From assembly GCA_012861695.1 (NCBI GenBank), contig JAAOOA010000060.1, positions 3,254,071 to 3,318,070 on the forward strand: 64,000 bases of DNA, in the 5' to 3' direction. Below are positions 47,401-58,208 of the stretch, piece by piece. Source of the DNA: Trematomus loennbergii (lineage: Eukaryota; Chordata; Actinopteri; Perciformes; Nototheniidae). The notes beneath the pieces are model-generated. The model worked only from the letters and a program-made list of their open reading frames with translations, had not been told where the DNA came from and searched no databases. The translations under genes were made by a program, and so were the position numbers. The stretch's first letter is position 1. Each line of letters begins with the position of its first letter.

Positions 47401-50400
47401 ACATCCGGTCCGTTCGGTAATTAAGAGATTAATAAGCCCGATCTGAGTTCAGGGAGTTAAAAGTATAAAACTTGCCTGGCGACTCTGTGAATTCACTACA
47501 TACAAAAGTGGAGTTTTCCATGTTTTGTCAGACCGTAATGTAGAGTCTGTGATAAAGCGCTAAATGTTTTGGTATACCATAGTTTTTGTTTTAATTTCTT
47601 ATTGGTCAAAGAAGCTGCAGTTTGAAATATGTCCCCCCTTCTCCTGAAGAGGCTGTGAGAGCAGCAGCCCGGAGTGTGTCTGCTTGTTTTTTCTCTAATG
47701 CCTGAAAGAAGGCTGCATTGTGTTGTTTAAAACAAGGAGTGAAAGATCAACGAGTGATCTGAAGTTGGAGTGAATACATTGAAAATTAATAGATCAATGT
47801 GTGATTTGAAGTAGTAGATATATTGAAATAAATACAATGATTTGTTGCTATTTAAACATAGTCTTTGAGAACTGATTGTTACCATTGCATTGCATTGTGA
47901 ATTTCATGGTATTTGTCATTTGACTAAGAATTGTACTTAATTATATTTCAAAGGAACTTAATTACATACAGTAACGTTAAGGCAAAGTAAAAAGAGGTTT
48001 ACTGAGTATATGAAGTACATTAAGGTAAAGGTTTTATTCAAATTAAATATAATAGTGGATTTTTCCACCTAGTACAAGACATAGAAAGAGGAGAATTGTT
48101 AAACATGAAATAACAAACTCACTGTAAGAAATATATATTGTAATGTTATTTAGGAGTTGTATTTATCATACAATAGTGACTCTCATTTGATGGTTGTTTA
48201 AAGTAGATAGGAAACTGAAAACGCAAACGATTCACCACAATTGTATTTTTAAAGTTTATGAAGAAAGAGTAGTAAGTAATAAGCAGGAGGTTTTTATAAG
48301 TTTGTCAGTCAGAAGGAAGCTGTTAATGTTTAAGCATGACAGAGGTCTGTACGATGCTTGCTCAAGCCATCTCACACTGTTGGATAACACAAGAGGTCAA
48401 GTGTGATGATGAGAGAAGCTGCAGGGCACAGTGAGGAAAGAGAGAGACAGGAGAATTAAGATGTTTTGAAGAGTCTAGAGAGAGTAAATGTTATATAAAG
48501 TTAACTACTATTCTGGAAAATGTTCCTATGGTTTACTGTTTTATGAGTAACATAAAATATAAATATATTTATTACTAGATATAAGAAAAACATGCTTATC
48601 TAGGTTAACAGAAATTGCTATTAACCAGTTTCAGCTGCAACTATCCTATCTTTGTTCTAAAGAGAACATACGTTGCATTTACAATTAATGTTAAGAAAGT
48701 TCACAATTGATATCACTAAAGACCGTTTTGGATTAATGGATTGTTCTTTAGGGCCCAGAGATATTTATTCTTGGAATATATGGCGTGTCTGTCATAAACA
48801 TTCATGCTTAGATGGAATAAAGTGTTGAGATGTTGAGATGCTTTTTTGTTTTTATTGAAACAATTAAGTGATAAGGAAAGAAAACTGTTCCGTGATGATT
48901 TCTTTAGGTTTAGCTTTAGTAATGAAGATTACATTTTGTGAGGAAACCACCAATAATTCCTTTAAGTGTTCCAAAAATATATTCATTAACTGTAATCAGA
49001 TTACTTGGGTTTTTCAAATATAGCGCGGATTGAATACAGTTACTTGATGTTTTGTATTCTGTTACAACCTAACCATGCTTGTAACACAACTTAGATAAAC
49101 AATTAGAAAATGAATAGAATAAGCAAGTAGATAAAAGATGAATCTATAGTGTTAAGAGGTTTCCTTGTTTTGCTCATTGACTTAGAACTGAAGTAAAGGA
49201 GAATGGTGTTTTATGAAACTGTCATTCCTCATGGTTTTTAAAGATAAATCATCAGTTTTATGGACTTTGATGTTGAAATGCATCATGTGGAGAATGAATA
49301 CCTTTTTGGTTTCAATTTAAGAAGATTTTAAAGATGATGTTTATGTTTTTTCCTGACTAGAATTTAAAAGCAGGACGTCAACTAGACAAAAGAGATTTAC
49401 AATGTAGTTTACTACTTTTGATGAAGTAAAGAATCTGGGTAAACTACCACCATTAGTTTGTTTTAACATTCACATGTTTCAGCATTCCTGACCATATGGA
49501 CACTCAGCCATTTATAACCCGTTGGGGGAGAGATTTAAATTGAGTTTTTCTCTAGTAGCTGATTGGCTGTGATTACAGCAGCATTGGATAGTTATGCGCC
49601 ACCTTTGGGTTGTACTCTGAATCAGTGTGTTGGTGAAATGTTGCTCACTACAGAAACAGAAGAAGTGTGCAAAGAACGCATCTCTGAGGAGGTTTTGACA
49701 TTTTGCTTGTGATGGACATGAACCCTTGTTGTCAAGGCAACAGTGGTGTGAAGAGGAACTGCAATTTTTGGGGATTTCTACTGTCCAGAGGACAACGTGT
49801 GTCTGCTGATTGTACCACATTGATCCAAGAGTTTCCTTCCCTCCAGATGCCAGAGAGAGTTTCCTTGAGCCCACTGACCAGGCCGTTTCTAGCTTTTTGG
49901 GGACCCTGCCACTGACTACAGCTGCAGAGGACAACGAATCACTGACTGTTCTCATTATGACAAGATCTTGAGACAGGCTTGTCTCAGACTGTTCAGACTC
50001 TGAAGAAATTATGCAATGATTTTACAGCATAACTGTGCAAGAGTTTTCCAGAGGGTGGTGTAGAACATTATGCTTAGTGTTTAAGAAGAGAGGCTGCTTG
50101 TTTAACGATGGTCTAGAATACTGAAAAGATTAATACTATTAATATCCTTTATTTTGCATACAAGACATCTGATTATTATATCACACAGAATAATCTTGAA
50201 ATATAAACTAGCTATGGGTAAAACGTGTGGTTGTTATACCATTGTTATAATGAACTAAAGTAAATAGGGAAATAGTGTCTGGTTAAAGATGAACTGATTT
50301 GATATCCTAGAAGGGTTAGTTATAGTGTGAATAACTTTACAAAGTATTTACTAATGTATTTTGAAGTACAAATAAAAAAACACGAGTCCAGTTTTGTTTT

Positions 50401-51301
50401 TTAGAATTAAATTGTCTATTACAAAAAACTGTTCACCTTAGGTCTAGCTTTAGACTTTGATAGTAAAGGAGTATTTAGGTTTATTTTTATATATCTGACA
50501 TTTTTAAATATGTTGGCTATTCACTAGATAGAGATTTATTGAGGACATTTCTGAAGATTGAATATTTGTTCCATTTCTAATATTCCTATTTAAAACGTAA
50601 TTTTAGAGTAACGAAGGCTGATGCTGAACTTGGAAAATGTGTTAGTGGTTTGCATGTGTAAACAAAGAGGCTTTGGTTTGTTCAATCACCAGTTAAATGT
50701 GATACAGTAATAATGACTACTTCAGTACCTGGTACTGTAATATGGTTTGGTATGATTGATTTGGCTAACACTTAGTGTAACATCCTGATGAAACATTATG
50801 AGGTATGTTCACTTCTAAGGGTAAACAAATTAATAAAAAGGACTATTATTATTATTATTAATTAATTGAAATATTAATTAAAAAGGCCGATGTCTGCAGG
50901 TTCGCTTAGGGATGCCTTGCAAGAACATTTGTCAGGCTTTGTGTTTCCTAGGGGCAGTACATTAATAAAGTGTATTGATAATTTGTTTATTTAACATCTG
51001 AAGGAAATTGTGCTGCGAACACGGGAAAAACTTTGTTGCATTGTTTGACATCAACACAATGATTAAAAACTCCAGCTGGTAGTATATCAAAGTGCACCAC
51101 TATAGGACATGAGATCTCGAGACTGACTTAGACTTTGCAAAGACTGAATGAATGTGAATTGATTTGTCAATTCCTGACTGTTACAGTAACACTGACCCAC
51201 CGACAGAGTGATTTTATTTTGGGATGTACACAATGCTTTTGGCAATGGATTTCTGACTATGCAATATTAGTTGAACCATTGTGAGACATGACGCATGAAC
51301 T

Positions 51302-51649
51302 TTGTCTGACAAACTCCAGAGAAGAAGATCTACCGTAAACTGTTCTTTTACAGAAGTCTCCGTTTTTCTGACTACAATTCCGTCCAATTCAAATGGTAAT
51401 GATGTTGCTTCAGATGTCATCAAGGGATTTTGCTATGAGATGGGACACCACAGCATGAAGGCTAAGATAGATATTCCATCTAAAGGCTACGCATGGAGAT
51501 CGGAACGTGCACACCCTGAAGAAGTGTTTAATGGACAATATAACAGAAGCAGCACGAGTGGACGCCAGTTACATCTTGCTATAAGTGTTTTGGAGGATTT
51601 TTTATTATGTATGTATGTAAGTTTGTTAAACTTGAATGGGACAAATTGA
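51302..51649 (+). other. 115-codon open frame near the 3' end of the LTR element
   Basis: An open frame from MSDKLQRRRSTVNCSFTE to a stop at 51647-51649. No recognisable domain, signal peptide or membrane segment. In the position where accessory or envelope sequence would lie, but this may be chance. Confidence 0.2.
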
Positions 51650-51934
51650 TTTTTTCCTCTTAAGCATACTGAGGTTTTTTAATGATTTTCCATTTAAGTA
51701 GAGTAGGTTAGCGCAAATTGTCTTTTCTTCCACTTTTTGTGTTATAATCAAAAAGGTGTTTTTTTGGCTATTTGTGAGTAGTTACAGTACAGGTAACCCT
51801 GTGACTTCTGCCTTGAGTAAAATGATTATTCATTGATAAATATTTTTCAGAAAGTCATTTTGGACTTTCCAGGGCGGATCTCAAAAGGTTATTTGTAAGA
51901 GTAGTTATTGGATGATCTGGAAACTTAAATTAAT

Positions 51935-51946
51935 AAAAGGAGGGAA
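51935..51946 (+). promoter_or_regulatory. Polypurine tract
   Basis: AAAAGGAGGGAA immediately precedes the 3' LTR, the expected primer site for plus-strand DNA synthesis. Confidence 0.9.
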
Positions 51947-52511
51947 TGTTATATCAATCTTGGACCTAGTCATAGTAACTAGGTATGTTATTAAGTTACA
52001 GTTTCCATAGAATCGTCTCTTTGCTAATTATTACGTTAAGTGAGCTGACGCCAAGCTCAGAGGAAATGCAAAGGGGCTACATTTAGATATAATACAGTTA
52101 AGTGTTAGTTAATGGAAGAAATGTATGTGCGTTCATGTGCAGACGTATATATAGTTTGTTAATTGGATAATTCATATCCTGCAAGACTCCTAAAGAAGTC
52201 ATGAGATGATGACCTTTCGACATCTGGAACATGTCCAAGTTTAGGAGACCTGACAATGTGTGTGCGTTAAACATGTTTAGGGAACATGTCCGTGTGTCAT
52301 TTAGGAAACCTATATTTGCCCTGTGTTTTCTTGTGTTCGTGGGAGCATTTCTGCGATTGGTTGCTGTTGAAGCAAGGTAATGTTTCCCCATTGTTGTTTG
52401 GTGGTGCGCAACTAAATAATAATGATTAATCTCAACTATTTCTGTGTTTGTGTTTCATTGATTCCTCTCTGTTTCATTCTTTCCTGTTGTGAGTACTGGA
52501 TCGCCACAACA
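51947..52511 (+). repeat. 3' LTR
   Basis: Same sequence as the 5' LTR apart from five substitutions and one indel. Followed directly by AAACGCATCC, where AAAC is the target duplication and GCATCC resumes the satellite unit. Confidence 0.93.
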
Positions 52512-52980
52512 AAACGCATCCCTCGCCATAAAACACGATGTCGCTGTAACTCCAATGGACACAGTCCGATCGTCCCCCAAACTTTACTTGTATATCACCG
52601 GTCCATGCCTCTACGTCAGATCTGACATCTCACCATATGCCGTTTCCATGGAAACGCATCCCTCGCAATAAACACGATATTGCTATAACTCCTATGAAAA
52701 TGGTCAAAAAGTGTGCAAACTTCACATGTGTGCTAACAGTCCAGCCGTGAAGACATCTACGTGACTGTTTTGAGATTACTTCAAATGCCGTTCCCTTGGC
52801 AACATAACGCTCGCTATGAAACACGGTTTTCTCATAACTTCAGTGAGAATGCTCCAAACAGCCCAAAACTTCACAGGTTTGGGAACGATGCAGCCATCAA
52901 CACATCTAAGCGTATTATGGGGTGTCATCAAATACCGTTGCCATGGCGACAGATAATTCGCCATCAAGTTGGTTCAAAAG
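52512..52980 (+). repeat. ~147-bp satellite array, right part
   Basis: Unit starts near 52516, 52656, 52803 and 52950, with progressive divergence (AAACACGATATTGC, then AAACACGGTTTTCTC). Continues the array left of the LTR element. Followed to about 53200 by the end of the larger fish repeat. Confidence 0.8.
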
Positions 52981-53199
52981 TTTGCAGTTCAAATATTCTG
53001 CTGCTTTTCCAAGCCTTTTTACTTTCTTTGATTATCTTATCACACATTCAAGCCCCCAGTGTTCATGTATCATTTCAATCTAAATTCTTCACTTTCTTCT
53101 TACACATTACATTTCAGCATAGCAGTTCAGCGTCATCTTTTCAGCATAAAGCATACCCACTAGCAATTTCTTCAGGAATTGCATTCTCTAGTATATATC

Positions 53200-55190
53200 T
53201 ATGGCCGTGTCTCAATTCAGGGGCTGCACCCTTCGGAGTACGCAGCCTACGCGGTCCACGGAGGACCCAGCCCACGTAGACCGGGTAGGCTGGACCGAGC
53301 GGCCTACGAAATGAGACGGTCTAGCCTACGGAGCGCTTCGTATTTATGTCACGTGATAGGCGCTGTTCGGTTGCGCTGCTCCAGCAGCCTGCTAGCAAAT
53401 TAGCTTACAAGCTAACTCAGCTGAAAAGGATCCAGAAACTTTACTTTTACTTTTTTACTTTAACCATTTTTTGGAGATCACCGACGGCGATGAAATAAAG
53501 AGGACCATGGCCAGGAAATAAGATTAAGCTGTTCCTTTAGCCCCCAGTAATGTTACATTAGTTAGATAACAAGTACATTATATATAGCTGATGTAATTTA
53601 ATCATATTATTTCATATTTAAAATAAGTCTTAATTTTTCTGTACTAATAAAACAATATGTTTTTTTAAATGAACAAAAGCATGTTGTATAGATTGATTCT
53701 TAACAATATTAGTGTTCTAATCTTAATAGCTGTGATTATAAAGTTTATATTCTCCTTCTTCACCTAAACCAGCCCAGATGATGTCCCACTGACACCAGGT
53801 CAGCACCTCCAGGTCCAGCACCACCGTGACCCCCCGCTCTGCTGAAATACACAATTAAACATTTTCTATTACCTATTTTTTGTATTAATAAAATTAAACT
53901 GAACTTAAGACAGTTTAATGACCTAGAGATATCCTATAATTCCACTGCTTATGTACACATGTTGTAAATAATGGTTAAAACCTCAGTAAATGAAATAAAC
54001 AATGTGTTTAACAATTACTATTTTAATTTAATTTTGTATTTTCATCTAATCACAAAGTAGAGGTAAGAATATATCCAGCCTTTCTCTGAAGCTTCATGTC
54101 TTCTATTATGATAACTTTCATCATTGAGACAGAGGAAAAGTGTGTTTATGGAGTTGTTTATTTGTATTATATGTGCAGCAAGTATATAGAAGCAGCTGTT
54201 TGGGGAATCGGACAGACTCAAGCTATAATCGTTAAATATCTATTAAAAGAAAAGACACATACAAAATCAAATTCTGAAACTAAGACACAAGTCTGTAGGA
54301 CGGCAGTAAGCAGAGGTCTGGGTGGAGGATGTTCCTGATCGCCGTTTTGCTTTCTCCAGCACCACGGGGTGTCCAGGTGGATGGCAGCTCTGTCCTGATG
54401 ATCCGCTGTGCACTCTTCAGATTAGGGGTCTTTCTCCAGCAGATCCATTTCTCCAGAATTGTCCTAATTACAGAGAAAAACAAGAGAAAAATAAAAAAGG
54501 GAATTAATCATATTAAACACAGGGTTGCAAAAGTATTACAGCAAAATGTAACTCTAAGCATTTCAGACAAACAATCCTTAAAGGATCATTTAAAAATGAT
54601 GTACTGTTTTGGTTTTTAAAAACTAAAGAGATGAAATGACAGTCACACTTGCATCCCTTTGACAGCACTGCACAAACAAACATCAAGCAAAAGGCTGCTG
54701 TCTATTTTTGATTGTTTTATTATTATGGGATTAGGATACATTAAATAAACTTTAACCTAAATAAAAGATGATCAAATCTGGTGGAAATATTTAAAATAGG
54801 CTTTTTTTTAGCCCTACCTCAAAGCAGCATGAGCTGAATAAAAAGGTTATAATGTTGTCCCAAAGTTTAATAAACAGTAAAACATTGCAAAATGTCAGAG
54901 AAATAAATAAAGCAAACAGCAGCTACACGTCAGGGTAGCCTTTTATAAATCCCACCGTACTGTAGGCTATACCAGTCTAAATGTTTTGACTTTGGTCTAT
55001 TTATGTAATATAAAGTATAACTTATCTATAACAGAGCCAAGATCTCTGTATGACTTTAGTAAACTTCTGAATTGAATTAAAAATAAGTGTAAACCAATAG
55101 TGCAGCACGTCCAGCTAGCTAGTTAGCGTCACTAACGTCACGTATTTATCCGTATTATTTAACGAAAATGTACGTTTTAATGCGGAGGAT
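53200..55190. other. Intergenic stretch with a decayed MITE, no gene
   Basis: GTGTCTCAATTCAGGGGCTG and CGCAGCCTACGCGG at 53207-53255 look like one end of a fish hAT-like MITE. The rest is AT-rich without exon-like structure. Confidence 0.45.
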
Positions 55191-55598
55191 ACACATGTGC
55201 AGCCTCGAAATGTCTCGCTACGAAGGACTCCGGGCTCAGTAGAATTCCAAGGAGCCTGGACATTGGAACAGTCCTTCGGCGGGACTCGATGACGTAGCAT
55301 CCTTGAAATAGTGGCTCTGGAGCATCCTTCCTTGACATTGAGAAACACCCACGGCCATGTCCAGAGCAAGTCGGACAAAATTACTAACCATCATGCAACG
55401 CACTAGCAAGACGGCGGTCGCAATTGCGCAGGTCTGCGTCGGGGTGTTTCTCAATCGCGAGTAAAGCTGCTTCAGAGCCACTATTTCAAGCATACTACGT
55501 CATCGAGTGCCACCGAAGTACTGTTCCAATCTCCAGCATACTTGGAAATCTACCGAGCCCGGCGTACTCCGTTTGGAGAAATATCGAGGCTGCACATG
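55191..55598. mobile_element. Foldback element, ~160-bp inverted arms around a 90-bp spacer
   Basis: Arm 55191-55350 (ATGTGCAGCCTCGA, GACTCGATGACGTAG, TTGAAATAGTGGCTCTG, TTGAGAAACACCC) is matched in reverse by 55441-55598 (GGGTGTTTCTCAA to TCGAGGCTGCACAT), about 80 percent by eye. Another partial arm lies near 55740-55842 (CTCGCGATTGAGAAACACCC). Noncoding. Confidence 0.8.
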
Positions 55599-56450
55599 AG
55601 TAGACTTCGCGGTCTTAAAATCCCCACAATGCTTTGCGCACGGACCAATTTCCCCAAATCTGTGGCGGAAGATGTAAGGCGGGGCCTCTCATATGACGCA
55701 CACCTGCACACTTGCTAGCGTGTTCCACTCTTCGTTTTCCGAATGCCAGGAAGTATTCTTGACTCGCTTCTGAAGCAAGATGCTCGGCAGACATGTGCTA
55801 CCAAGCAAGCGTACTCGCGATTGAGAAACACCCTCGGTCTCGCTCATCTCAAACGAGCCTATAAAGTTCACAGCGGGCGGAAGTCCGCGAAAATAAAGCC
55901 CACCCATTTAGAGGGAAGATATGATTGGTCAATTGTACTGTCATTTGACATTACTCTCTCGTTGAGTTACTATAGCGGGCCCTCTGTGAATTCATAGCTG
56001 GACCACCAATCAGCTCCTATCTTCACAGTGACTCGCAGAGACGAGCTTCTTTCATTTAACCCTTCACATTCCAACAGAAACTGAATAGGCAGATTCAAAG
56101 GATTTATTTATTTGGAAATGTTATTTTAAATACAATTAAATCAAGTTATTTTGGTAAAACTAATGAAAAATATAACAAAAAAAATATTGGAAAAAAAAAC
56201 ATTAAAAAAAATTTTTTCTTTTTATGTTTTCAAATATTATTTTTTAGAATATCTTAGGCCCTCAAAAGAGTGACAAATGTAATGCGTGAGTGACCATATC
56301 AATTTGCGTTGTTTTTTTATATAGCCTACCTTGCAGTTTAAATAATCTAGCTACAAATTAAAGGGAGATTTCCCCCTTTAGATTTTGTTCATTTTCCAGT
56401 CTCCATGGTCCACATTCCTGTCCAATAGTTGCGCTAATGTACATTCTTCT

Positions 56451-57167
56451 GGCCCAATCCCAAACCGCCCCCTACACCCTACCCCTACACACTACCCCTC
56501 CGTTTGCGCGTTCGCGCGGAGGGTCCGCCACATTAAGTGCTGCTCCAAACCAACGAGTGTGGAGCGGTGTGGAGGGGGAGTGGGCTATCAAGCCCTCAAA
56601 CAGCGAGTCTGCATCGGTGCTGACTTGAGACCGGTCTCTACCTGACCGGAGTCACGCTGTGTGTGTCCGTCAGGAAACACGCTGTTTACAAGTAGTTCCA
56701 GCAAACATCCACTGATAAATTGCGATGTTAACAACCTCATGATAACCTCATATGTTTTAACTTAGGATCGTACCTGTGTTTAGTCTAGAAAAAGGAAAAT
56801 GTGTGCATTTTATTATAAAGTTGTGTATATTTACAGACTGTTGCAAAAACTAAGAAGCTTATAAACATCAGGTTTAAAACTAAAAGAGCTTTACAAAAAA
56901 GTAACACAATGAAAGATGTTTGGAGTTTTATTTGAGTTATTAATTTACATTTTTTGTCTAAGAGATGCTGATTTGAAACCGTTGTTACATACAGTTACGG
57001 CATTTCCTGTTTCTGCCGGAGAGAGGGGAGTTTGTCCCAAAGCTTGCCGCTGTATTTACTCCCTCCATCTGACAGGAGGGAGCCTCATTCAGCTGCGAGT
57101 GTGGCTACAGACGGAGTTCACTCCGCCACGGAGGGGTAGGGTCGAGGGAGTGGTTTGGGATTGGGCC
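56451..57167. mobile_element. MITE with 16-bp perfect inverted ends
   Basis: GGCCCAATCCCAAACC at 56451-56466 and GGTTTGGGATTGGGCC at 57152-57167. Subterminal CCTACACCCTACCCCT also mirrors AGGGGTAGGGTCGAGG. 717 bp, no transposase; flanks not clearly duplicated. Confidence 0.8.
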
Positions 57168-57279
57168 TTAACCTCGTTTTGCGGAACCCAAAGAAGAAGA
57201 ACACAGGTTGTTCACACTCCATCCAGGAGGGGGCGGTATTTCAACTCCCTTGTTACTGACTGAATCCAAACATCTCGGT

Positions 57280-57420
57280 GGAACACAGGGCCAGTGAAAA
57301 CTTGGTTAATGTTAGCTAGTTGCTTGACAGTTTGTTGTTGTCAGCACTTTAACACATTTCCCAAATTATTTTCAAGGTTTTCCTATTCCCTTAAAAAAGT
57401 GGAGTCGTCCAACGGAAAAG
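57280..57420 (+). promoter_or_regulatory. Probable promoter and noncoding exon 1 of the ZNF318-like gene
   Basis: A donor AACGGAAAAG|GTAATG lies at 57420/57421, upstream of the acceptor TATTTGTTGCAG|G at 58172. GC-richer than its surroundings, with no TATA box. The start is not fixed. Confidence 0.4.
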
Positions 57421-58208
57421 GTAATGTAATCCTTCGTTACTGTTTACGCCAAGCAAGGCTACTGATATGACTGCTAACTGGTTAACCAAAACGGTCCCTT
57501 GCAAATTAGCTTCAGATAACGTTAGCTTATGTATCTTAGCCCTAGTCCCAACTGTGTCGCTTTATGATGTAAATAGTCAATAGACATTTTTTGGTGATAA
57601 TAAATTGTGAGTTACGTATGTTTGCACTAGCTAAAGCTAAAGCTAACTAGCTGCTATTTCGCAGCCAACCCAACGTTACTAGCGAAAGGCTACCCAGGTA
57701 AGGTAATGCTAACTGCTAGATCAAAAGCTATTTAGGCTACTACTAACGTGTCACTCAACGCATACTGCTAACTTAAACAATATACAGCAGGTTACCTTTA
57801 GAATTATGCTACTGTAGTTCTGTTTCTGTCACCTGGAATAAAGGTTTGCACACAATAGCTAGTCCCTTAGGTTTAAATTGCATGGTTTTACGTTAGGAAC
57901 CCTTGATCCGTCCCCTTATTTCAAGCGATGATAATTAATATGTACTACTATATGTGATATGATTAAGCGGTGACGATTGCAAGTAAAGGTTTTCACAACT
58001 ATGTGGTCACTTACACTTACTTTTAGTATTGCAAAAATGGATCCTCTGTGATCTGTTAAAGTTCTCGTTTAGGTCAATCTCAAATGCTCAAGTTTTGGTT
58101 TATCAAATCTTCGAAAGTCTTTACCTCATCTTTTTAAAGCATATTTTCTTCTCTATCTATTATTTGTTGCAGGCTTTGCCATCCAGCTGCTGGTGTTACT
58201 GTGAGATT

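Larger units (their letters stand above)
46304..52511 (+). mobile_element. LTR retroelement, nonautonomous (LARD-like), with 4-bp target duplication AAAC
   Basis: Two directly repeated 564/565-bp LTRs (46304-46867 and 51947-52511), each TGTTATATC..CACAACA, differ by five substitutions and one indel (about 99 percent identical). AAAC precedes and follows the element. A primer-binding site complementary to tRNA-Gln lies at 46871-46890 and a polypurine tract at 51935-51946. The 5.1-kb interior has no frame over about 150 codons, and no protease DTG, reverse transcriptase xxDD or envelope-like segment was found. Frame errors alone would not hide pol entirely. A 4-bp duplication fits gamma- or epsilon-retrovirus-like integrases, which would have been supplied in trans. 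Confidence 0.9.

Noticed and set aside
49512..49955. 147-codon minus-strand frame in the LTR element
   Set aside because: Antisense to the element and without recognisable domains.
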